Origin: Anseongella ginsenosidimutans
GTDB lineage: Bacteria > Bacteroidota > Bacteroidia > Sphingobacteriales > Sphingobacteriaceae
Assembly (NCBI GenBank): GCA_029268045.1
Contig: JAJUHF010000002.1
Span: forward strand, 1 to 64,000
Reading direction: 5' to 3'
DNA length: 64,000 nt
How positions within the stretch are numbered: the stretch's first letter is position 1; each line of letters opens with the position of its first letter. This document shows positions 16,058-24,806 of the stretch, piece by piece. The translations under genes were made by a program, and so were the position numbers. Under the pieces are notes generated by a model that ran no database searches, was not told where the DNA came from, and saw nothing but the letters and a program-made list of their open reading frames with translations.

Positions 16058-16125
16058 GCCGTATTTAGTCGTATATCACCCCGATTTTGTCGCTTTTACG
16101 GCTACCGGCGGCGATTTGCTCACCG

Positions 16126-16133
16126 TAATTTTG
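16126..16133 (+). promoter_or_regulatory. possible -7 element of the SRPBCC gene
   Basis: TAATTTTG matches TANNTTTG and lies 42 bases before the start codon. No TTG stands at the expected -33 distance, so support is partial. Confidence 0.35.
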
Positions 16134-16174
16134 GGATATGAACAATAAACATTCAAAAATCAAATTTTACGATC

Positions 16175-16621
16175 ATGAGTAATTCAGTTTCTTTACACCG
16201 GGTGATCAAGGCAACTCCCGAAAAAGTTTTCAAAGCATTTTCCGATCCCGTCGCGCAGGCCTTTTGGCTGCCCCCTTACGGATTTCTCTGCACCGTGCAG
16301 GAGATGGATTTCCGGACAGGAGGGAAGTTCCACATGAGTTTTATTAATTTCAGCACCGGAAACGCACACTCCTTTGGTGGCACCTATCTGGAGATCCGGC
16401 CGAATGAATTTGTCAAATACACCGATAAATTTGACGACCCGAATCTGCCTGCAGAAATGACCACCACCGTATCGTTGACCGCCGTATCATGCGGAACCGA
16501 GTTGAAAGTGGAACAGGTGGGAATTCCGGACGTGATCCCGCCGGAAATGTGCTACCTGGGCTGGCAGGAATCACTGGAAAAATTGATAAAGCTGGTGGAA
16601 CCTGAAATTCCGGACGCCTAA
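16175..16621 (+). CDS. SRPBCC (AHSA1-like) family protein
   Basis: The 148-residue protein has the START-like helix-grip fold signature: an N-terminal strand followed by IKATPEKVFKAFSDPVAQAFWLPP, the central EMDFRTGGKFHMSF and GGTYLEIRPNEFVKYTDKF, and the C-terminal helix GWQESLEKLIKLVEPE. Members bind hydrophobic ligands or act as Hsp90 co-chaperone-like domains. No partner gene indicates the ligand. A clear terminator follows, so it is probably monocistronic. Confidence 0.85.
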   Translation: MSNSVSLHRVIKATPEKVFKAFSDPVAQAFWLPPYGFLCTVQEMDFRTGGKFHMSFINFSTGNAHSFGGTYLEIRPNEFVKYTDKFDDPNLPAEMTTTVSLTAVSCGTELKVEQVGIPDVIPPEMCYLGWQESLEKLIKLVEPEIPDA

Positions 16622-16650
16622 GAAGTGGCCACGGATTTTCCCCGAACACG

Positions 16651-16685
16651 TTACCGCGATCCGGACTGGGCCGCGGTAATTTTTT
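16651..16685 (+). terminator. rho-independent terminator after SRPBCC gene
   Basis: TTACCGCG (16651-16658) pairs with CGCGGTAA (16672-16679) and is followed by six T residues. Confidence 0.8.
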
Positions 16686-16728
16686 GTCCGGTTTTTCATC
16701 CCGTCAAACTTTTATCATCTTTAACCTA

Positions 16729-18393
16729 ATGAGAAATCGAAGACTTATTATTTTAATCCTGTTATTCCTGGCGGTGAATCATGTTCAGGGACAGCTTGCC
16801 GGCTCACACGGAAACCTTGAGATTAAACTTAATCAGGGTGAAACTAGGGTGGAGACAACGGAAACGGGCGCTTTGATGGTCCAGGTGTCCACAAAGGACC
16901 TTGCCCGGTTTAAACAGAGAGGATACATCCTGTACAGTGATCTGGGCGCGAAAGGAGACGGGAAAGCAGACGACATCGACGCCATTGCCGCGACCCATGC
17001 CCTCGCCAACCAGGAAGGCCTAACAGTGAAGGCCGACCCGGCATTTACTTACTATATCAGCGGAAAAGCCCGTACGGCGGTCATCCGGACCGACACTGAT
17101 TTCGGATCCGCCAAATTCATTCTGGACGATACCCAGGTCGAAAACCGCAAAATGCACGTGTTCCTGGTGGCTTCCGACCTGCGTCCCTTCGTTCCCGAAG
17201 GATTGCTTTCCCTCCAAAAAAATCAGAAGAAAATCGATATCCCTTTACCGGGACCCAGCTTGATTACCGTAACCAATTCAGCAGTACGGCGATATATCCG
17301 GTTCGGGCCGAACCAGAATCAGGGACATGCGCAAACCGATATTTTTATGGTCGATCAAAACGGCCACGTGGATCCCAATGCGCCGATCATCTGGGACTTC
17401 GATCAGATCACAGACGTCACCGCGATACCCTTGGACGAGGCGCCTTTAACAATAAAGGGAGGAACATTTACTACCATCGCCAACCAGGAAGAGTCCAAAT
17501 ACAACTATTACGCCCGCGGAATCGGAATCCGGCGCTCCAACGTACTGCTGGAGGGACTGGAACATCGCGTTACCGGGGAGGGTGATCACGGCGCGCCGTA
17601 CGGCGGTTTTCTTAATTTCAGCGACTGCGCCAACGTTACCATACGGAATACGGTGCTGACCGGCCATAAAACCTATCAAACCATCGGATCGGCAGGAGTC
17701 ACCGTCTCCATGGGAACATACGACATATCGATTAACCGGGCCATCAATATCCGGTTTGAACACTGCAGCCAGACCAACGACATCAACGACCCCGTTTATT
17801 GGGGGATCATGGGCTCCAATTTCTGCAAAAACCTGGTTTTGGATCATTGCAGCTTCTCACGCTTCGACGCGCACATGGGCGTGGCCAACGCCACCATCCG
17901 CAATTCCACGCTCGGACATATGGGAATAAACGCCATCGGCACCGGAACCTTTTTGGTTGAGAACTCCACCATCAATGGAAGAAATCTCATTAACTTGCGT
18001 TCGGACTACGGCAGCACCTGGCAAGGCGAATTCATCATCCGCAATTGCACATTCATACCGCTGGGAGGAAGGACAGCCCGCCCCATCCTGATTGGCGCAT
18101 CCAACGCCGGCCAGCATGATTTCGGCTATACCACCTACATGCCGGAGCGGATCGTCATTGAAAACCTGCATATTGCCGATTCCAACCATCCGGTTAACTA
18201 TCAGGGGCCGGTCATCTTTTCAAACTTCAACCCCAGAATAAAGGATGATTCCTACCACGAAAAATACCCTTACGTACGCAGCAAAGAAGTATTTCTCAAG
18301 AACATAACCACTGAAAGCGGAATGGAACTCCGGGTGAGCGATAATCCGCACCTTTTTAAGGAGCTGAAGGTGGTCGCCCTCTCTGACGATTAA
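16729..18393 (+). CDS. secreted right-handed beta-helix protein (pectate-lyase-like fold)
   Basis: The signal peptide is MRNRRLIILILLFLAVNHVQG. The segment YSDLGAKGDGKADDIDAI then matches the start of pectate-lyase/glycosyl-hydrolase-28-like helices (DFGAKGDGxxDD). From about residue 250 onward the sequence is made of short parallel strands with Asn/Ser-rich turns (NVTIRNTVLTG, NLVLDHCSFSRF, ATIRNSTLGHMG, LVENSTINGRNL). At 554 residues it is a plausible polysaccharide-active enzyme or binder, but no catalytic residues can be assigned safely. I place the start at 16729, not 16684, because the signal peptide begins there. Confidence 0.78.
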   Translation: MRNRRLIILILLFLAVNHVQGQLAGSHGNLEIKLNQGETRVETTETGALMVQVSTKDLARFKQRGYILYSDLGAKGDGKADDIDAIAATHALANQEGLTVKADPAFTYYISGKARTAVIRTDTDFGSAKFILDDTQVENRKMHVFLVASDLRPFVPEGLLSLQKNQKKIDIPLPGPSLITVTNSAVRRYIRFGPNQNQGHAQTDIFMVDQNGHVDPNAPIIWDFDQITDVTAIPLDEAPLTIKGGTFTTIANQEESKYNYYARGIGIRRSNVLLEGLEHRVTGEGDHGAPYGGFLNFSDCANVTIRNTVLTGHKTYQTIGSAGVTVSMGTYDISINRAINIRFEHCSQTNDINDPVYWGIMGSNFCKNLVLDHCSFSRFDAHMGVANATIRNSTLGHMGINAIGTGTFLVENSTINGRNLINLRSDYGSTWQGEFIIRNCTFIPLGGRTARPILIGASNAGQHDFGYTTYMPERIVIENLHIADSNHPVNYQGPVIFSNFNPRIKDDSYHEKYPYVRSKEVFLKNITTESGMELRVSDNPHLFKELKVVALSDD

Positions 18394-18422
18394 AACGCCT
18401 GACGACTAAAACTAAACCAATT

Positions 18423-18602
18423 ATGGAGAAAGTGATCTCAAAAGACGGAACTACCATTGCATTTAAAAAGCTGGGGAAGGGACCGGCGCTGATTCTGGTA
18501 GGCGGCTCATTTGAACAGCGGGCGATGGACTCGGAAACATCGCGCCTGGCAGCGCAGAGAAAAAGCACCCCCGATCCAAATTTTCGGGGTTCTTTCTTGT
18601 AA
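18423..18602 (+). pseudogene. 5' remnant of an alpha/beta hydrolase gene
   Basis: The first 45 codons read like the start of a small alpha/beta hydrolase (MEKVISKDGTTIAF, then GPALILVGGSFEQRAMDSE and SRLAAQ). That family continues for about 200 more residues through the nucleophile elbow. Here the frame runs into unrelated sequence at about 18558 (RKSTPDPNF...) and stops at 18602. The join lies beside a terminator hairpin and a tRNA gene. I read it as a deletion scar. Confidence 0.7.
18569..18598 (+). terminator. possible terminator inside the remnant region
   Basis: CCCCGA (18569-18574) pairs with TCGGGG (18584-18589), followed by TTCTTTCTT. It may be the original terminator of the deleted gene or of whatever was joined to it. 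Confidence 0.4.
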
Positions 18603-18644
18603 ACCACCCCAAACCCCTCTAAACCAAAAACCGCCCTCAGCACA

Positions 18645-18672
18645 CAAAAAAAGCAGGTTTTTCAACCTGCTT
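18645..18672 (-). terminator. terminator of tRNA-Asp
   Basis: On the minus strand AAGCAGGTT-GAAA-AACCTGCTT is a perfect 9-bp hairpin followed by a long T-run (A residues at 18646-18652 on the plus strand). It lies 24 nt beyond the mature 3' end. Confidence 0.85.
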
Positions 18673-18695
18673 CAATTTTCTTGTTCCTTAAAAAG

Positions 18696-18769
18696 CGGTC
18701 CGGACGGGACTCGAACCCGCGACCCCATGCGTGACAGGCATGTATTCTAACCAGCTGAACTACCGGACC
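18696..18769 (-). tRNA. tRNA-Asp (anticodon GUC)
   Basis: Read on the minus strand, the acceptor stem GGTCCGG/CCGGACC is perfect. The D-arm contains AGCTGGTTAGA, the anticodon loop is CTGTCAC with anticodon GTC, and the T-arm is GCGGG-TTCGAGT-CCCGT. Discriminator is G, as expected for Asp. Length is 74 with no encoded CCA. It has its own promoter and terminator. Confidence 0.97.
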
Positions 18770-18842
18770 ATTTTCCATTTCCAGGGCTTTGTTTTGAAGG
18801 CATTAATACTGCCGAACGAAACCGCTCCCCGGAACGGGAGTG

Positions 18843-18872
18843 CAAATATACACTTAGTAAATGAATTGTCAA
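18843..18872 (-). promoter_or_regulatory. tRNA-Asp promoter
   Basis: On the minus strand TTG (18872-18870), a 19-nt spacer and TATATTTG (18850-18843) match the Bacteroidota consensus. It gives an unprocessed 5' leader of about 70 nt. Confidence 0.75.
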
Positions 18873-18933
18873 TATGCCACGATCACAAAATGCATTTTTT
18901 TCATTCGATCCCCGTCGATACCTTCCGCCATGC

Positions 18934-19254
18934 TCAGTTCGATTCTTTCAGGAACTGGTACAGTTCGTTGTCGGTCGTAAGAATAATGCTTGTGTTTTCG
19001 TCCAACGATTTTTTTAGGGCTTCGGTGGAGCGGAGAAAGCTGTAAAAGGCTTTCGACTGGGCATTTTTATTGTATGCTTCCGCATATATGGCTGTGGCGG
19101 TTGAGTCGGCCTTTCCCCGGATAATCTCTGCCTGGCGACGGGCTTCCGACTGGATCTCGGCCAAGTCTCGTTCTTTATCACCCTGGATGCGGCTGGCTTC
19201 GCCCTGCCCTTCGGACCGGAATTGCGAAGCAATCCGTTTCCTTTCGCTGATCAT
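18934..19254 (-). pseudogene. hflC: 3' remnant of hflC (SPFH-domain protease modulator)
   Basis: The 106 codons match only the C-terminal third of HflC: MISERKRIASQFRSEGQGEA, the coiled-coil stretch of A/E/K/R (EIQSEARRQAEIIRGKAD), AEAYNKNAQSKAFYSFLRS and the terminal TTDNELYQFLKE. Full HflC has about 300 or more residues with an N-terminal membrane anchor and SPFH domain, and none of that is present upstream. Just before the first Met another frame reads FYKRMEET then stops, similar to the preceding VYxRM segment of HflC, so a frameshift may also have occurred. No hflK is nearby. Not expected to be functional. Confidence 0.72.
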
Positions 19255-19500
19255 CCGGTTTCTTCCATGCGTTTGTAAAATTTACGTGATAAGGACCTTT
19301 AAACTTACACTTTTTTGAGACAGTTAATTTCAAATTTTCATATCTTGTTCAAAATTTCCCTGCTTAAACGTTTTAGTGTGGGAGCCCGATGGGGTCTGCA
19401 ATTATTCTGTTTGGCCGGAGAATAAAAAGTAATTATCTTGAGGGGTTCAAAATGGCGCCCGCCAGGTGCCATTGCGGGCTGAATTAAACTTAACCTAAAT
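19255..19500. other. intergenic region, decayed DNA
   Basis: A 246-bp AT-rich stretch lies between the hflC remnant and the GMC oxidoreductase gene. I see only the short FYKRMEET scrap next to the remnant, and no complete promoter consensus for the downstream gene. Confidence 0.4.
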
Positions 19501-21237
19501 ATGGCACAACTTCAGATCAAGAAAAATCCAAAGGTTTTTGATGCATGTATCGTTGGCTCGGGAGCTGGCGGGGGGATGGCTGCAAAAGTTCTTTCGGAAG
19601 CCGGGCTCGAAGTGTTGGTACTGGAAGCTGGTCCGGATTTCGATTCCGCCCAGGGCGATATGTTTAGATGGCCTTATGATTCTCCACGCAGGGGGGCGAA
19701 TACCTATCGTCCGTTCGGGGAGTTTGACGCTGCCTACGGAGGCTGGGAAATAGAGGGGGAGCCCTACACCAGAGTAGCGGGAACCCAGTTTGACTGGTTC
19801 CGTTCGCGGATGCTGGGTGGGCGGACCAACCACTGGGGACGTATTTCCCTGCGCTTCGGTCCACGCGATTTCAAGCACAAAAGTTACGACGGTTTAGGCG
19901 AAGACTGGCCTATTTCCTACGAGGATGTGGCGCCCTACTACGATCGGGTGGATAAACTGATCGGTGTTTTCGGTACAAAAGAAGGAATGGAGAACGAACC
20001 CGACGGGCTGTTCCTTCCTCCGCCGAAGCCCAGGGCGCATGAACTGCTGATCAAGAAGGCATGTGACAAAATCAATATTCCGGTAATCCCTTCGCGGCTT
20101 TCCATCCTGACCCGGCCGCTGAATGACCGGGCACCGTGTCACTACTGCTCCCAATGTAACCGGGGATGTTCCACCTATTCCAACTTTTCTTCCGGTCCGG
20201 TGCTTATCCGCCCGGCAATTGGAACAGGAAAGGTGACCCTGCTTACCGGCGCCATGGCGCGTGAGATCATGACCGATGAGAACGGCAAAGCCACGGGCGT
20301 TTCCTACGTGGACGTAAATAATTTCCAGGAATATCAGGTGTCGGCAAAGGTGGTGGTTTTGGCGGCCAGCGCCTGCGAATCCGCCCGGTTGCTGTTGAAC
20401 TCCAAGTCGTCGCGTCATCCGAATGGCCTGGCCAATTCCAGCGGGGTCGTAGGAAAGTACCTGCACGATTCCACCGGCGCGTCCAGAGGCGGATTGCTTC
20501 CGCAGTTGCTGGACCGGAAGCGCTACAACGAAGACGGCGTCGGCGGCCTGCACGTGTACATGCCCTGGTGGCTCGATAACAAGAAACTGAATTTCCCCCG
20601 CGGATACCACATTGAGGTTGGCGGTGGCATGGGAATGCCCAGCTACGGCTTCGGATGGGGTATCGAAAATTACAACGGACGCGCGTTCGGTCCGAACGGT
20701 ACCAAGAAACCCAAAGGCGGGGGTGGATACGGCGTGGAGCTGAAAGAAGACTACCGTCGTTTTTACGGTGCCTTCATTGGTTTTGCAGGCCGGGGCGAAT
20801 GCATTGCGCGGGAAGACAATTACTGCGAGATCGACCCCAACGTAGTGGACAAATTCGGTATCCCGGTACTTCGTTTTAACTATACCTGGTCCGAGCACGA
20901 GATCAATCAGGCCAAGCATATGCAGGATACGTTTGAAGAGATCCTGGATGCGCTGGGAGCGGAGCTGACCGGCTCAAAACCGGGTCCGGAGAGCAACTAC
21001 GGTTTGGAGGCTCCGGGACGGATTATTCACGAAGTGGGTACAGTGCGGATGGGAGACGATCCGAAAAGATCGGCGCTGAACAAGTATTGTCAGGCACACG
21101 ATGTAAATAATCTGTTTGTGGTGGACGGTGGACCCTTTGTGTCGCAGGCGGATAAAAACCCCACCTGGACCATTCTGGCGCTTTCCATGCGCACCTCCGA
21201 GTATATTGTTGACCAGTTGAAAAAGCAGAATATCTAA
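19501..21237 (+). CDS. GMC-family FAD-dependent dehydrogenase, large subunit
   Basis: The FAD dinucleotide-binding motif CIVGSGAGGGMAAKVLSEAG starts at residue 17. A GMC signature follows (RSRMLGGRTNHWGRISLRF), as does a Cys-rich APCHYCSQCNRGCSTYS segment near residue 215. The C-terminal catalytic region has HEVGTVRMGDDP and the flavin-contact end DGGPFVSQADKNPTWTILAL. At 578 residues it matches the large subunit of gluconate 2-dehydrogenase and glucoside 3-dehydrogenase type enzymes. It has no signal peptide; its partner 12 nt downstream carries a Tat-type signal, so co-export by hitch-hiking is likely. It would oxidise a sugar or sugar derivative in the periplasm and pass electrons to a cytochrome. 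Confidence 0.9.
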   Translation: MAQLQIKKNPKVFDACIVGSGAGGGMAAKVLSEAGLEVLVLEAGPDFDSAQGDMFRWPYDSPRRGANTYRPFGEFDAAYGGWEIEGEPYTRVAGTQFDWFRSRMLGGRTNHWGRISLRFGPRDFKHKSYDGLGEDWPISYEDVAPYYDRVDKLIGVFGTKEGMENEPDGLFLPPPKPRAHELLIKKACDKINIPVIPSRLSILTRPLNDRAPCHYCSQCNRGCSTYSNFSSGPVLIRPAIGTGKVTLLTGAMAREIMTDENGKATGVSYVDVNNFQEYQVSAKVVVLAASACESARLLLNSKSSRHPNGLANSSGVVGKYLHDSTGASRGGLLPQLLDRKRYNEDGVGGLHVYMPWWLDNKKLNFPRGYHIEVGGGMGMPSYGFGWGIENYNGRAFGPNGTKKPKGGGGYGVELKEDYRRFYGAFIGFAGRGECIAREDNYCEIDPNVVDKFGIPVLRFNYTWSEHEINQAKHMQDTFEEILDALGAELTGSKPGPESNYGLEAPGRIIHEVGTVRMGDDPKRSALNKYCQAHDVNNLFVVDGGPFVSQADKNPTWTILALSMRTSEYIVDQLKKQNI

Positions 21238-21249
21238 AATCGAAGGAAG

Positions 21250-21945
21250 ATGGATAGACGAGAATCATTAAAAGTACTTACCCTGGGCTCACTGACGGCA
21301 GGGGCTGTACTGGCCGGCTGCGAACCGAAAGCGGATCAAAAAGGGGCGCACGGCGGACACGATCATAAAGCCGTGGACGGGGATCCGCAACGCCCGGCGA
21401 ACGAGAAAGAGCGCGATGCGCGCCTGCTGAAAGAGAAATTCTTTACCGATCATGAAATGGCAACCATCACGGTACTTGCCAATCTGATCATACCGGCCGA
21501 TGACCGTTCGGGGAATGCCGAAGAGGCGGGTGTACCCGAGTTCATCGAGTTTACGGTGAAAGACCAGCCGAATCATCAGACGCCCATCCGGGGCGGACTC
21601 CGTTGGCTGGATGTGGAGTGCCTGAACCGCTTCGGTAAATCCTTCAAGGATTGCGCGCAGAACCAACAGACCGAAATACTGGACGAAATTGCCTGGCCGG
21701 AAATTGCCAAGCCCGAGATGCAGCGTGGGGTGACTTTCTTCAATCACTTCCGCAACTTGGTAGCCAGCGGTTTCTGGACCAGCAAGATCGGCATCGAGGA
21801 TATCGGGTATCAGGGCAATACCGCCACGGTATGGGATGGCGTGCCGCAGGACGTACTGGATGAACTGGGCGTGTCCTACGATCCGAATATCCGGTATGTA
21901 ACGCTGGAAGACCGTCAGACACCCATGAATTTTGACGAAGCCTGA
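21250..21945 (+). CDS. gluconate 2-dehydrogenase subunit 3-like small subunit (Tat lipoprotein)
   Basis: The N-terminus MDRRESLKVLTLGSLTAG holds a twin-arginine motif (RRESLK) and a lipobox AVLAGC. A His/Asp-rich linker (GAHGGHDHKAVDGD) follows, then the family core ITVLANLIIPADDRSGNAEEAG and VPEFIEF, GGLRWLDVECLNRFGKSF and the C-terminal helices. The 231-residue protein is the hitch-hiker subunit that escorts the GMC subunit through the Tat system and may tether it to the membrane. It is followed by a bidirectional terminator. Confidence 0.88.
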   Translation: MDRRESLKVLTLGSLTAGAVLAGCEPKADQKGAHGGHDHKAVDGDPQRPANEKERDARLLKEKFFTDHEMATITVLANLIIPADDRSGNAEEAGVPEFIEFTVKDQPNHQTPIRGGLRWLDVECLNRFGKSFKDCAQNQQTEILDEIAWPEIAKPEMQRGVTFFNHFRNLVASGFWTSKIGIEDIGYQGNTATVWDGVPQDVLDELGVSYDPNIRYVTLEDRQTPMNFDEA

Positions 21946-21977
21946 TGATGCGCAAAGCGCCCGTTATCAAATCATAA

Positions 21978-22012
21978 AAAAAGCCGGTAGACATCTGATC
22001 TACCGGCTTTTT
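21978..22012. terminator. bidirectional terminator between dehydrogenase and cytochrome genes
   Basis: AAGCCGGTAGA (21981-21991) and TCTACCGGCTT (21999-22009) form an 11-bp stem with a 7-nt loop. A-run before and T-run after allow it to serve both convergent genes. Confidence 0.85.
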
Positions 22013-22055
22013 AGTTTTAAACCCCAATACCCCGGGGCTTTCATAGTCAGCGTTA

Positions 22056-22565
22056 TTATTTAGCGCCATCCACTTGGCGGAAATATTCAAAAATAGCTTC
22101 CGCATCTTCTTGGGATAGTCCCAGGTCCGTCATCGGGGTCTTGTATTCATCAAGCAGCGCCTTGGCAATCGGGTCTTTCTGCTGCATTTCCAGCGGGTTC
22201 AATGCCATGTTCATGATCCACTCGGGCGTACGTCTTTTGGTTACGCCTTCCAGCGGAGGACCAATCAACTTGCTGTCCAGGCGATGGCAAACGGCACATT
22301 TGCTGGTAAACAGCATTTCTCCTTTGGCCGCCAGGTCCGCGTTAAAGGGCTTCACCTCATAATTCGTGACCGGGCCCACACCCTTGGAATCCGAGGGTTG
22401 GCTTAGGTCTATCGCGTCTCCCGTAGCTCCGATTTCGTTTACACCGCTCTCAGTCTTGGTAGTTCCTTCTGATTCCGAAGTCGATTCTTTACTTCCGCCG
22501 CCGCCGCAGGAATAGAGGAACATGGAGGTTCCCAGGCAACAGGCGATTAAAAAACTTTTTTTCAT
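22056..22565 (-). CDS. c-type cytochrome lipoprotein
   Basis: A lipoprotein signal with lipobox FLYSC (Cys20) and a low-complexity Gly/Ser/Glu linker precede one class I cytochrome c domain. The heme motif CAVCH is at residues 90-94, GPPLEGVTKRR follows, and TPMTDLG supplies the distal Met145. Length is 169. It converges on the GMC dehydrogenase genes and is a natural electron acceptor for them, although separately transcribed. Single heme, periplasmic or outer face of a membrane. Confidence 0.9.
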   Translation of the reverse strand: MKKSFLIACCLGTSMFLYSCGGGGSKESTSESEGTTKTESGVNEIGATGDAIDLSQPSDSKGVGPVTNYEVKPFNADLAAKGEMLFTSKCAVCHRLDSKLIGPPLEGVTKRRTPEWIMNMALNPLEMQQKDPIAKALLDEYKTPMTDLGLSQEDAEAIFEYFRQVDGAK

Positions 22566-22689
22566 AATTATTATAAATCAATAGTTTGGTGCCGGACCCA
22601 AGTCCCGACAGCATCGCAAAATCCCAAATATTTTTTTAAAATGCAAGCCGAATGCCAAAGGAAATTGTAACAAATACACTAAGAGTGCT

Positions 22690-23763
22690 TCAGACGGTGG
22701 TTCCTTCTTTCAGTTTCTCCGCATTTTCCGCGAATTGCAGCGCGTCAATCACTTCCTGGATTTCGCCGTCCAGTACCCCCGGAAGGTTGTAGAGCGTAAG
22801 CCCGATCCGGTGGTCGGTGACCCTTCCCTGCGGGAAATTATAGGTGCGAATTTTGGCGGAACGATCGCCGGTGGACACCATGGTCTTGCGTTTTGCGGCA
22901 ATGTTATTCATGTGCTCCTGCAGTTTGGCCTCGTACAGTCTGGAACGAAGCACTTTCAGGGCCTTCTCATAATTCTTGATCTGCGATTTCTCATCCTGGC
23001 ACTGTACGGTGACCCCGGTTGGGATATGCACCAGGCGCACGGCCGAATAGGTGGTGTTTACCGACTGGCCTCCAGGTCCGGAGGAGCAGAACGTGTCTTT
23101 CCGGATCTCGTTTTCCTTGATCTCAATGTCAATTTCTTCGGCTTCGGGAAGTACGGCTACCGATGCTGCCGAGGTATGGACCCGTCCCTGGGTTTCGGTA
23201 TCGGGAACCCGCTGCACGCGGTGAACACCCGACTCAAATTTCAGCGTACCGAAAACTTCATCGCCCGAAACGTTGAAAATGATTTCCTTGTAGCCGCCTG
23301 CGGTTCCTTCCGTATAATCCACCAATTCCGTTTTCCAGCCTTTTTCTTCACAATACCGGGTGTACATCCGGTACAGGTCTCCTGCGAACAGGGAAGCCTC
23401 GTCGCCGCCGGCGCCCGCGCGGATCTCGACAATCGCATTCTTGGAATCCTCCGGATCCTTCGGGATCAGCATCAGGCGGATCTCTTCCTCTTTGAGATCC
23501 CGTTCTTCAATCAATTGATCGAGTTCTTCCCGGGCCATCGTCCGGAATTCCTCGTCTTTCTCTGTCGCTAATATTTCCTTGTTGGTGTCAATATTACTCA
23601 GAATGTTTTTATACAGCTCGTACTGCTCCACAATCTTCCGCAGATCCTTGTATTCCCGGTTCAACTGGGCAAACCGTTTCATGTCCGCCATCGCTTCCGG
23701 GCTGGCCAGCTCCTGCTCCACCTTCTCCCACCGTTCTTTTATCGCAGCTAATTTCTCGATCAT
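22690..23763 (-). CDS. prfA: peptide chain release factor 1
   Basis: RF1 ends translation at UAA and UAG. The 357-residue protein has the codon-recognition PxT motif in [13 protein letters not shown] and the peptidyl-tRNA hydrolysis GGQ motif in [12 protein letters not shown]. The PxT motif separates it from RF2, and the length fits RF1 without the short RF-H form. A -7 element sits just upstream, inside the end of the preceding gene. Confidence 0.96.
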   Translation of the reverse strand: MIEKLAAIKERWEKVEQELASPEAMADMKRFAQLNREYKDLRKIVEQYELYKNILSNIDTNKEILATEKDEEFRTMAREELDQLIEERDLKEEEIRLMLIPKDPEDSKNAIVEIRAGAGGDEASLFAGDLYRMYTRYCEEKGWKTELVDYTEGTAGGYKEIIFNVSGDEVFGTLKFESGVHRVQRVPDTETQGRVHTSAASVAVLPEAEEIDIEIKENEIRKDTFCSSGPGGQSVNTTYSAVRLVHIPTGVTVQCQDEKSQIKNYEKALKVLRSRLYEAKLQEHMNNIAAKRKTMVSTGDRSAKIRTYNFPQGRVTDHRIGLTLYNLPGVLDGEIQEVIDALQFAENAEKLKEGTTV

Positions 23764-23812
23764 CGTTTTATGTTTTTCCTTCTAAACTAAAATGCATAAA
23801 AGGCAAAAAAGT

Positions 23813-24799
23813 TTACAAAGGTACATTTTTACGTTTATGGTTCAGCGCACTGAAATAATGACGCATGAATTTTTTTGGTCCCAGCGTTTTCAGCAGCGGA
23901 CGGAGTCTTTTTAAATCGCCTGCCGAGGTTTTCCTGAATAGAATTTTGCAGATCTCCGTTGCCCTGGAGCGGTTCATCTCCCGTGCCGCATCCGGTTTGG
24001 CCGAACCGGACTCCGGAGCCCGCCGAGCGCGCAGGTGTTTGTCAATGCGTTCGCGCATTTTCAGTTCATACACAAGCATTTTGAACTGGTCCTGTGTCAT
24101 GCTGGCCCCGTGTACCCGGATGAGCGCATAGGCGTCCGGATGGTCAAAAAACTGAAACGAGTAACCGGCAAGCGCGCATTTCATCCAGAAATCCCAGTCC
24201 TCCAAACTTTTCATTCCCCGATCGAACGAATCGACCTTCTTCAGAATCGAAGCCCTTACCAGCGGGCTGTTCACCGGCATGATATTCCGTTCTACCAAAG
24301 CCTCTACGATCCGGTTTCCCCGGCCGCTGATCCGGGGCATCCAGTCGGTACCCCGCATGCCATGGTCGGGGAAACGTACTTCCGGCGCTTCGCTATTGAA
24401 GTAATAACACCCCGTATAACTGATGTCCACCTCGGGATGGGATTGCATGTAGGCGACCTGCAGTTCCAGTTTTTCCCGTGAAAGCAGGTCGTCTGAATCC
24501 AGGAACTGGATGTAGTTTCCCCGGGCATGCCGCAATCCGGTGTTCCGGGCGCCGGGAAGTCCCTGGTTTTTTTGATGGATATAACGCACGCGGCCGTCTT
24601 CGCTGGCAAGCTGCCGGGCGACTTCCGCGGTATGGTCGGTTGAGCCGTCGTCAACGATCAGGGCCTCCCAATGCGCGTAGGTTTGGTTCCGGAGGCTTGC
24701 CACGGTTTCGGTCAACAGTGACCCGTAGTTAAAACAGGGCACGATGACCGAGACAAGTTCATCCGGAGCGGAATTGGTCTTTTCTGTGTGGGAAGTCAT
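23813..24799 (-). CDS. family 2 glycosyltransferase
   Basis: GT-A fold typical of GT2: ELVSVIVPCFNYGSLLTETV at the N-terminus, LIVDDGSTDHTAEVARQL with the nucleotide-binding Asp residues, GLPGARNTGLRHARG, and the DxD-type IQFLDSDDLLS. Further on, LEDWDFWMKCALAGY carries the likely catalytic acidic residues. No membrane spans in the 328 residues. It lies 7 nt downstream of an MsbA-like exporter gene, suggesting a joint role in making and exporting a surface glycan. The sugar is unknown. Confidence 0.88.
   Translation of the reverse strand: MTSHTEKTNSAPDELVSVIVPCFNYGSLLTETVASLRNQTYAHWEALIVDDGSTDHTAEVARQLASEDGRVRYIHQKNQGLPGARNTGLRHARGNYIQFLDSDDLLSREKLELQVAYMQSHPEVDISYTGCYYFNSEAPEVRFPDHGMRGTDWMPRISGRGNRIVEALVERNIMPVNSPLVRASILKKVDSFDRGMKSLEDWDFWMKCALAGYSFQFFDHPDAYALIRVHGASMTQDQFKMLVYELKMRERIDKHLRARRAPESGSAKPDAAREMNRSRATEICKILFRKTSAGDLKRLRPLLKTLGPKKFMRHYFSALNHKRKNVPL
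23816..23823 (-). promoter_or_regulatory. possible prfA -7 element
   Basis: TACCTTTG on the minus strand matches TANNTTTG exactly. At the -33 distance CTG stands in place of TTG. It overlaps the last codons of the glycosyltransferase gene. Confidence 0.4.
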
Positions 24800-24806
24800 C
24801 GTCCTG

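Noticed and set aside
16057-16108. AGCCGTA/TACGGCT inverted repeat after the DUF4180 gene
   Set aside because: The loop is over 30 nt and no T-run follows, so I do not call a terminator.
19255-19330. Extending hflC upstream in another frame
   Set aside because: Only about eight residues (FYKRMEET) look related before a stop; the SPFH domain and membrane anchor are absent.
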